Assembly: GCA_024707385.1 (NCBI GenBank)
Contig: JANPZW010000008.1
Coordinates: forward strand, 372,001 to 436,000
Origin: Cellvibrionaceae bacterium
GTDB taxonomy: Bacteria; Pseudomonadota; Gammaproteobacteria; Pseudomonadales; Cellvibrionaceae
DNA length: 64,000 nt
Direction of reading: 5' to 3'
The notes below the pieces were generated by a model. The model did no database searches and was not told where the DNA came from. It saw only the letters and a program-made list of their open reading frames with translations. Numbering within the stretch: the stretch's first letter is position 1; each line of letters begins with the position of its first letter. This document shows positions 60,730 through 64,000 of this stretch, piece after piece. The position numbers were made by a program, and so were the translations under genes.

Positions 60730-61959
60730 ATGAGCCTGATTGTGCAAAAGTACGGCGGCACCTCTGTCGGCAGCGTAGAGCGCATCAAAGCGGTAGCAGC
60801 CAAGGTCTGCAAATTCCGTCAACAAGGTCACGATATAGTCGTGGTCGTATCCGCGATGAGCGGTGAAACCAATCGTCTGATTGGTTTGGCAAAAGACATT
60901 CAGAAAAGCCCCGACCCGCGCGAGCTGGATGTTCTGGTTTCCACCGGCGAGCAGGTCACCATTGCATTGCTTTGTATGGCACTGATGGAGCTGGGGCAGG
61001 ACGCGCGTTCTTACACGGGCTCACAGGTGAGAATTCTCACCGACGATGCGCATACCAAAGCGCGTATCCAGGAAATCGATGTCGACCGCATGCGCGCGGA
61101 TCTTCAAGCAGGCCGAGTAGTGGTTGTGGCAGGTTTTCAGGGTGTTGATGAAGCCGGCAATATCACAACGCTCGGGCGCGGCGGCTCGGATACCACCGGG
61201 GTTGCGCTGGCAGCGGCCCTCAAGGCTGATGAGTGTCAGATCTATACCGACGTGGATGGTGTTTATACCACTGATCCCCGCGTAGTAGAAAAAGCCCGTC
61301 GTCTGGACAAGATCACATTTGAAGAAATGTTGGAGATGGCCAGTCTGGGTTCCAAGGTCCTGCAAATCCGCTCTGTGGAATTTGCGGGCAAATATAATGT
61401 CCCCCTGCGTGTTTTGTCCTCCTTCCAGGATGGCCCCGGCACTTTGATCACCATTGATGAGGAATTCTCGACTATGGAACAACCTGTAGTCTCCGGTATT
61501 GCTTTTAACCGCGATGAAGCCAAGATTTCTGTGCGCGGCGTGCCGGATCAACCCGGCGTTGCAGCGCGTCTTTTGGCCCCTATCGGCGAAGCCAATATTG
61601 AAGTGGATGTCATTGTCCAGAATCTCGCCGCAGACCAGACCACGGATATAACCTTCACGGTAAACCGCAATGAAATGGGCAAGGCTCGTCAGGTCGTACA
61701 ACGAGTAGCCGATGAGTTGGGCGCTAGGGAAGTAGTGGCGGACGACTCAATTGTCAAAGTGTCTGTTGTTGGTGTCGGCATGCGATCTCACGCGGGCGTT
61801 GCCTGCACCATGTTCAAAGCGCTTGCGGCAGACAATATCAACATCCAGATGATCACCACCTCTGAAATAAAAATTTCGGTCATCATCGATGAAAAATATC
61901 TGGAGCTGGCGGTTCGCAGCCTGCATACGGCGTTCGGGCTGGATAAAGCCACTGCCTGA
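60730..61959 (+). CDS. lysC: Aspartate kinase
   Basis: First enzyme of the aspartate family pathway; 409 aa, monofunctional. LIVQKYGGTSVGSVERIKAV, VVVSAMSGETNRLI, STGEQVTIALLCMAL, TTLGRGGSDTTGVALAAALK and two C-terminal ACT domains (GVPDQPGVAARLLAPIGEAN, SHAGVACTMFKALAADNINI), so feedback control by lysine and/or threonine is likely. ATG at 60730 was chosen because upstream in-frame sequence has no family similarity. Supplies the pathway that dapC in this window serves. Confidence 0.97.
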   Translation: MSLIVQKYGGTSVGSVERIKAVAAKVCKFRQQGHDIVVVVSAMSGETNRLIGLAKDIQKSPDPRELDVLVSTGEQVTIALLCMALMELGQDARSYTGSQVRILTDDAHTKARIQEIDVDRMRADLQAGRVVVVAGFQGVDEAGNITTLGRGGSDTTGVALAAALKADECQIYTDVDGVYTTDPRVVEKARRLDKITFEEMLEMASLGSKVLQIRSVEFAGKYNVPLRVLSSFQDGPGTLITIDEEFSTMEQPVVSGIAFNRDEAKISVRGVPDQPGVAARLLAPIGEANIEVDVIVQNLAADQTTDITFTVNRNEMGKARQVVQRVADELGAREVVADDSIVKVSVVGVGMRSHAGVACTMFKALAADNINIQMITTSEIKISVIIDEKYLELAVRSLHTAFGLDKATA

Positions 61960-62013
61960 TTATATGATGATTGGCGCGTCAGCTCTGTAGAAGGTTCGGC
62001 AGAGCTCGCATCC

Positions 62014-62032
62014 AAAAAAGCCCGATACGGGC
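62014..62032 (-). terminator. Minus-strand intrinsic terminator between lysC and csrA
   Basis: On the minus strand GCCCG-TAT-CGGGC is followed directly by TTTTTT. On the plus strand no T-tract follows, so it only works leftward. No minus-strand gene is visible to the right, which makes it odd; a neighbouring inverted repeat AGCTCTG (61981-61987)/CAGAGCT (62000-62006) lies beside it. Confidence 0.55.
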
Positions 62033-62034
62033 GA

Positions 62035-62173
62035 CTCACAGGTTTTAGTTCTCACCCATATCCGTTAATGGATACAACAAAAAAACCAGACGGGTGGGTT
62101 CTGATGCCGCCGGACGCAAAGCCTCTCCGGGCTAGGTATTCGGTCTCACAGGATGAATGTAAGGAGAAAACCG
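62035..62173 (+). promoter_or_regulatory. Structured csrA leader with probable CsrA-binding sites
   Basis: CACAGGATG (62147-62155) closely resembles the CsrA SELEX consensus ACARGGAUG, and a second GGA is the Shine-Dalgarno AAGGAG (62161-62166), so CsrA could occlude its own ribosome-binding site. Upstream, TATCC/GGATA and CACCC/GGGTG arms and CCGGA/TCCGG (around 62111 and 62126) can pair. A CTCACAGG repeat occurs at 62035-62042 and 62145-62152. Confidence 0.5.
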
Positions 62174-62377
62174 ATGTTGATATTAACCCGCCGTATCGGC
62201 GAAACCTTGATGGTTGGTGACGACGTCACCGTCACTGTTTTAGGCGTAAAAGGCAATCAAGTGCGCATAGGTGTTAATGCGCCGAAAGAAATCGCCGTGC
62301 ACCGCGAAGAAATCTACCAGCGAATTCAGCGTGAAAAGCAACAGCAGCATGAGCCGGAACCCGGCAACTCTCTTTGA
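62174..62377 (+). CDS. csrA: Carbon storage regulator CsrA (RsmA)
   Basis: 67-aa dimeric RNA-binding global regulator. [20 protein letters not shown] and [20 protein letters not shown] then [10 protein letters not shown] with the conserved RNA-binding Arg. ATG at 62174 sits 7 nt after AGGAG. Commonly controls motility, biofilm and c-di-GMP genes, several of which lie in this window. Located between lysC and tRNA-Ser as in Pseudomonas. Confidence 0.98.
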   Translation: MLILTRRIGETLMVGDDVTVTVLGVKGNQVRIGVNAPKEIAVHREEIYQRIQREKQQQHEPEPGNSL

Positions 62378-62568
62378 TAGTGCGGCTATTGCTGATCTGT
62401 TTTAGAAATAAAAAGGCCGGCGAAAATCCAAATAAGCCTCACTTAACTATTTGAATTTCGTCTGTTTGTGGTATTATGCCGCTCCTTCTTTCAGGGGCTG
62501 TTCCAGTCTTGAAGGAGCTTGTAAAAGTGCAGTTGGTTGCATGATCTAACCGACAGCATTTTGTTTAA

Positions 62569-62596
62569 CAAAAATTTTTCATACGAAAAATTTTTG
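62569..62596 (+). repeat. Perfect 12-bp inverted repeat just before tRNA-Ser
   Basis: CAAAAATTTTTC (62569-62580), loop ATAC, GAAAAATTTTTG (62585-62596); 2 nt separate it from the tRNA 5' end. Each arm is itself nearly palindromic. It would form a hairpin in the pre-tRNA leader at the RNase P cleavage site. Confidence 0.8.
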
Positions 62597-62598
62597 CT

Positions 62599-62688
62599 GG
62601 AGAGGTGGCCGAGTGGCCGAAGGCGCTCCCCTGCTAAGGGAGTATACCCTAACCCGGTATCGGGGGTTCGAATCCCCCCTCTCCGCCA
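62599..62688 (+). tRNA. tRNA-Ser (anticodon GCT)
   Basis: 90 nt with encoded CCA. Acceptor GGAGAGG/CCTCTCC, anticodon loop CTGCTAA (GCT), a long class II variable arm (around TACCCTAACCCGGTA) and T-arm GGGGGTTCGAATCCCCC. Same position after csrA as in many gammaproteobacteria. A possible upstream promoter is TTGAAT (62451) with TATTAT (62472-62477), spacing only 15. Confidence 0.97.
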
Positions 62689-62882
62689 TTTCACAATCCT
62701 TATCCGATTCCTCTTTCGCCCTCGTATCTTTGAAGCCTGACCCTACCCCATCTGCGTCGGTAGTCCACTTATTTGGCGTCATCATAGCAGGTGGTTTAGG
62801 GTTTTCCCGCTGGTCACCATCTGAGCTGCTGGCGCCGGGCAGGGTGCCTGTGGATTGGATTCGAGAGCCTCCATTTTTTGTC

Positions 62883-62909
62883 TAAAGTTTTCATCCAGGG
62901 GGCCGATAG
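62883..62909 (+). promoter_or_regulatory. Sigma-28 (FliA) promoter of fliS
   Basis: TAAAGTTT (62883-62890), 11 nt, GCCGATAG (62902-62909). Fifteen of sixteen consensus positions (TAAAGTTT and GCCGATAA) at exact spacing. It lies 43 nt upstream of fliS and marks it as a late flagellar gene. Confidence 0.9.
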
Positions 62910-62951
62910 CCTTGGAGTCCGAACTTATTCATCAACGGAGAGAGGCGTCCC

Positions 62952-63329
62952 GTGAATCCACAAGCAGCCCTGAAGTCCTACGCAAAAGTTCAGTATCGCG
63001 CCAACGTCGAAATCGCGTCGCCGCATCGGCTGGTCGATATGCTGTACGAAGGCGCCATGGAGCGCATTGTTCAGGCCAAGGGGGCCATGGAGTACGGCAA
63101 CGTCGAGCTCAAAGGCAATAAGATCAATAGCGCCGTCAGCATCGTTGGCGGCTTGCGAGAAGCCCTCAATACGGATGTTGGTGGCGACTTGGCGATGAAT
63201 CTCGACAATTTGTACGTCTACATTCAAAACCTGCTCAGCGCAGCCCACAGTAAGAATGACGCCAGCAAGTTGGACGAGGCCATCAGCCTGCTCAGCGACT
63301 TGCGTTCCGCTTGGAAGCAGATCGGTTAA
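62952..63329 (+). CDS. fliS: Flagellar export chaperone FliS
   Basis: 125-aa helical chaperone that binds the flagellin C-terminus in the cytoplasm. N-terminus LKSYAKVQYRANVEIASPHR, then LVDMLYEGAMERIVQAKGAM, the four-helix pattern and LREALNTDVGGDLAMNLDNL followed by YVYIQN. Start is GTG with GGAGAGAGG upstream. The flagellin gene itself is not in view; fliD, its usual neighbour, is absent on this side. Confidence 0.93.
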   Translation: MNPQAALKSYAKVQYRANVEIASPHRLVDMLYEGAMERIVQAKGAMEYGNVELKGNKINSAVSIVGGLREALNTDVGGDLAMNLDNLYVYIQNLLSAAHSKNDASKLDEAISLLSDLRSAWKQIG

Positions 63330-63368
63330 TCCCCTCTTTCCCATCCGCGGTGGCATGCGCCGCCGCTC

Positions 63369-63384
63369 TGGCACTATCCCTGCA
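63369..63384 (+). promoter_or_regulatory. Candidate sigma-54 (RpoN) promoter between the two fliS genes
   Basis: TGGCAC (63369-63374) with TGCA (63381-63384) at the exact -24/-12 spacing (GG to GC 12 nt). The -12 T preceding TGC is C, a departure from consensus. It is 65 nt before the second gene. In Pseudomonas the fliS region is controlled by RpoN and FleQ (established). Confidence 0.5.
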
Positions 63385-63448
63385 TTATCCCCTGCGAACC
63401 TCAATGCGGCGGCAATTTTTCGCCGCTCGGAAATCTCAGGAGATATGT

Positions 63449-63850
63449 ATGGCCGTTGCCCAAACCAAAGCTGCCTCTTTCATTCAAGAGCACACTGAAG
63501 AAATTTCGTCCCACCAGATTATTTCACTGCTGATGGATGGTGCGCTCGAGCGCATCGGCCAGGCTCTGCAGGCACATTTGAAAAACAATCAGACCGACCT
63601 GGAAATCCTCACTAATAAGCTCATCGCCATCATCAATGGTCTGCGCAACAGTTTGAACATGAATGCAGGTGAAATTGCATTGAATCTGGATGCGCTCTAC
63701 GAGTACATGGCAGAGAAGATTTCCTGCGCTTCCCGCGATGAGTTGGCACCCGCTCTTGTGGAGGTCCGCGGACTCATTGGGGAAATCAAGACTGGCTGGG
63801 ATCAGATGGACTTTTCTGCAATTCCCTCTGTGGCGACTGCTGCTGAATAA
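63449..63850 (+). CDS. Second FliS-like flagellar chaperone
   Basis: About 133 aa, a divergent FliS paralogue. It keeps the helix pattern (SLLMDGALERIGQALQAHLK, NGLRNSLNMNAGEIALNLDA, LYEYMAEKI) but lacks the N-terminal tyrosine/VASP-H motif of FliS1. Pseudomonas has a comparable second gene between fliS and fleQ (fliS'/fleP). ATG at 63449 is favoured: AGGAG at 63438-63442. A FliT-like or paralogous substrate role is inference. Terminator follows. Confidence 0.82.
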   Translation: MAVAQTKAASFIQEHTEEISSHQIISLLMDGALERIGQALQAHLKNNQTDLEILTNKLIAIINGLRNSLNMNAGEIALNLDALYEYMAEKISCASRDELAPALVEVRGLIGEIKTGWDQMDFSAIPSVATAAE

Positions 63851-63867
63851 TTCTTTCCTGTTACCCT

Positions 63868-63898
63868 AAAAAGGCGGAAATTTTTTTCCGCCTTTTTT
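63868..63898 (+). terminator. Intrinsic terminator after the fliS pair
   Basis: AAAAAGGCGGAAA (63868-63880), loop TTTT, TTTCCGCCTTTTT (63885-63897), then further T. Perfect 13-bp stem. Confidence 0.92.
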
Positions 63899-63921
63899 AT
63901 TTTATTTGCCGCAAAAAATAT

Positions 63922-63948
63922 TCAAGTTTTGTCTGTCGAGGCCGCTAA
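63922..63948 (+). promoter_or_regulatory. Sigma-28 (FliA) promoter of the gene leaving the window
   Basis: TCAAGTTT (63922-63929), 11 nt, GCCGCTAA (63941-63948): 14 of 16 consensus positions at exact spacing, 37 nt before the next ATG. Confidence 0.7.
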
Positions 63949-63985
63949 GCAGGTTAGTGAGTTGTAGTCTTGTCAGGAGTTGAAT

Positions 63986-64000
63986 ATGAGTCTTGTTCCC
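63986..64000 (+). CDS. Start of an unidentified gene, probably flagellar or chemotaxis (3' partial)
   Basis: Only five codons (MSLVP) lie in the window. The ribosome-binding site CAGGAGT (63974-63980) and the sigma-28 promoter upstream indicate a real start of a late flagellar/chemotaxis gene. Identity cannot be given. Confidence 0.5.

Noticed and set aside
62035..62173. c-di-GMP-I (GEMM) riboswitch before csrA
   Set aside because: Only the GGACGCAAAGCC string agrees; the partner GGCAAACC arm, GAAA tetraloop and the 3' receptor stem are not found.

Overview
The window looks like a chromosomal segment of a free-living, flagellated, aerobic gammaproteobacterium. The gene order resembles Pseudomonas and the Cellvibrio/Saccharophagus-type lineages: map-glnD-dapC opposite rpsB-tsf-pyrH-frr-uppS-cdsA-dxr-rseP-bamA-skp-lpxD-fabZ-lpxA-lpxB-rnhB; mfd-nqrABCDEF-nqrM-sthA; alaS-lysC-csrA-tRNA-Ser-fliS. 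The assignment to that lineage is inference from synteny and protein motifs. Almost everything is core housekeeping. I see no insertion sequence, prophage, CRISPR array or integron.

Layout. 1-2.7 kb: the end of a cbb3 oxidase maturation operon (ccoI, ccoS, a DsbD_2/TauE-like membrane protein with a His-rich tail). 2.7-8.05 kb, minus strand: map, glnD, dapC and nth, tightly packed. 8.2-23.3 kb, plus strand: translation factors (rpsB, tsf, frr), pyrH, isoprenoid and phospholipid synthesis (uppS, cdsA, dxr), envelope biogenesis (rseP, bamA, skp) and lipid A synthesis (lpxD, fabZ, lpxA, lpxB), ending with rnhB. 23.5-29.5 kb: a PilZ protein, a small membrane protein, yciH, a PAS-GGDEF-EAL protein, a BepA-like metalloprotease and a TusA-like protein. 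29.9-36 kb: pyruvate dehydrogenase aceEF, galE, tRNA-Asn and tRNA-Val. 36-41.7 kb: a two-gene exopolysaccharide/capsule export unit (Wzi-like porin and multi-SLBB export protein), a cold-shock protein and CsiV. 41.7-54.3 kb: mfd, the Na+-translocating NADH:quinone reductase operon with nqrM, sthA, a small periplasmic protein and a second PilZ protein. 54.4-62.4 kb: an ABC-F protein, an M23 peptidase, a Trm112-like protein, a HIT protein, alaS, lysC and csrA. 62.6-64 kb: tRNA-Ser and two fliS-type genes with recognisable flagellar sigma-28 and sigma-54 promoters.

The most striking property is technical. At least sixteen single-base (in one case possibly two-base) length changes, mostly in short homopolymers, break genes that cannot plausibly be dead (rpsB, pyrH, cdsA, lpxD, fabZ, alaS twice, glnD twice, nqrC, nqrF, sthA, ccoI and others). 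tRNA-Val probably carries one more. In each case an intact protein is recovered by changing one run length, so I annotate these as single genes with probable sequencing or assembly errors and give the site.

No new multi-gene system is evident. The best biological leads are regulatory: a pseudoknot-capable rpsB leader, a probable CsrA-autoregulated csrA leader preceded by a minus-strand terminator, a near-perfect sigma-28 promoter before fliS, a sigma-54-like site between the two fliS genes, a second sigma-28 site before the gene leaving the window, and a perfect 12-bp inverted repeat directly before tRNA-Ser. BamA has an enlarged extracellular loop 6 with a calcium-loop-like motif.
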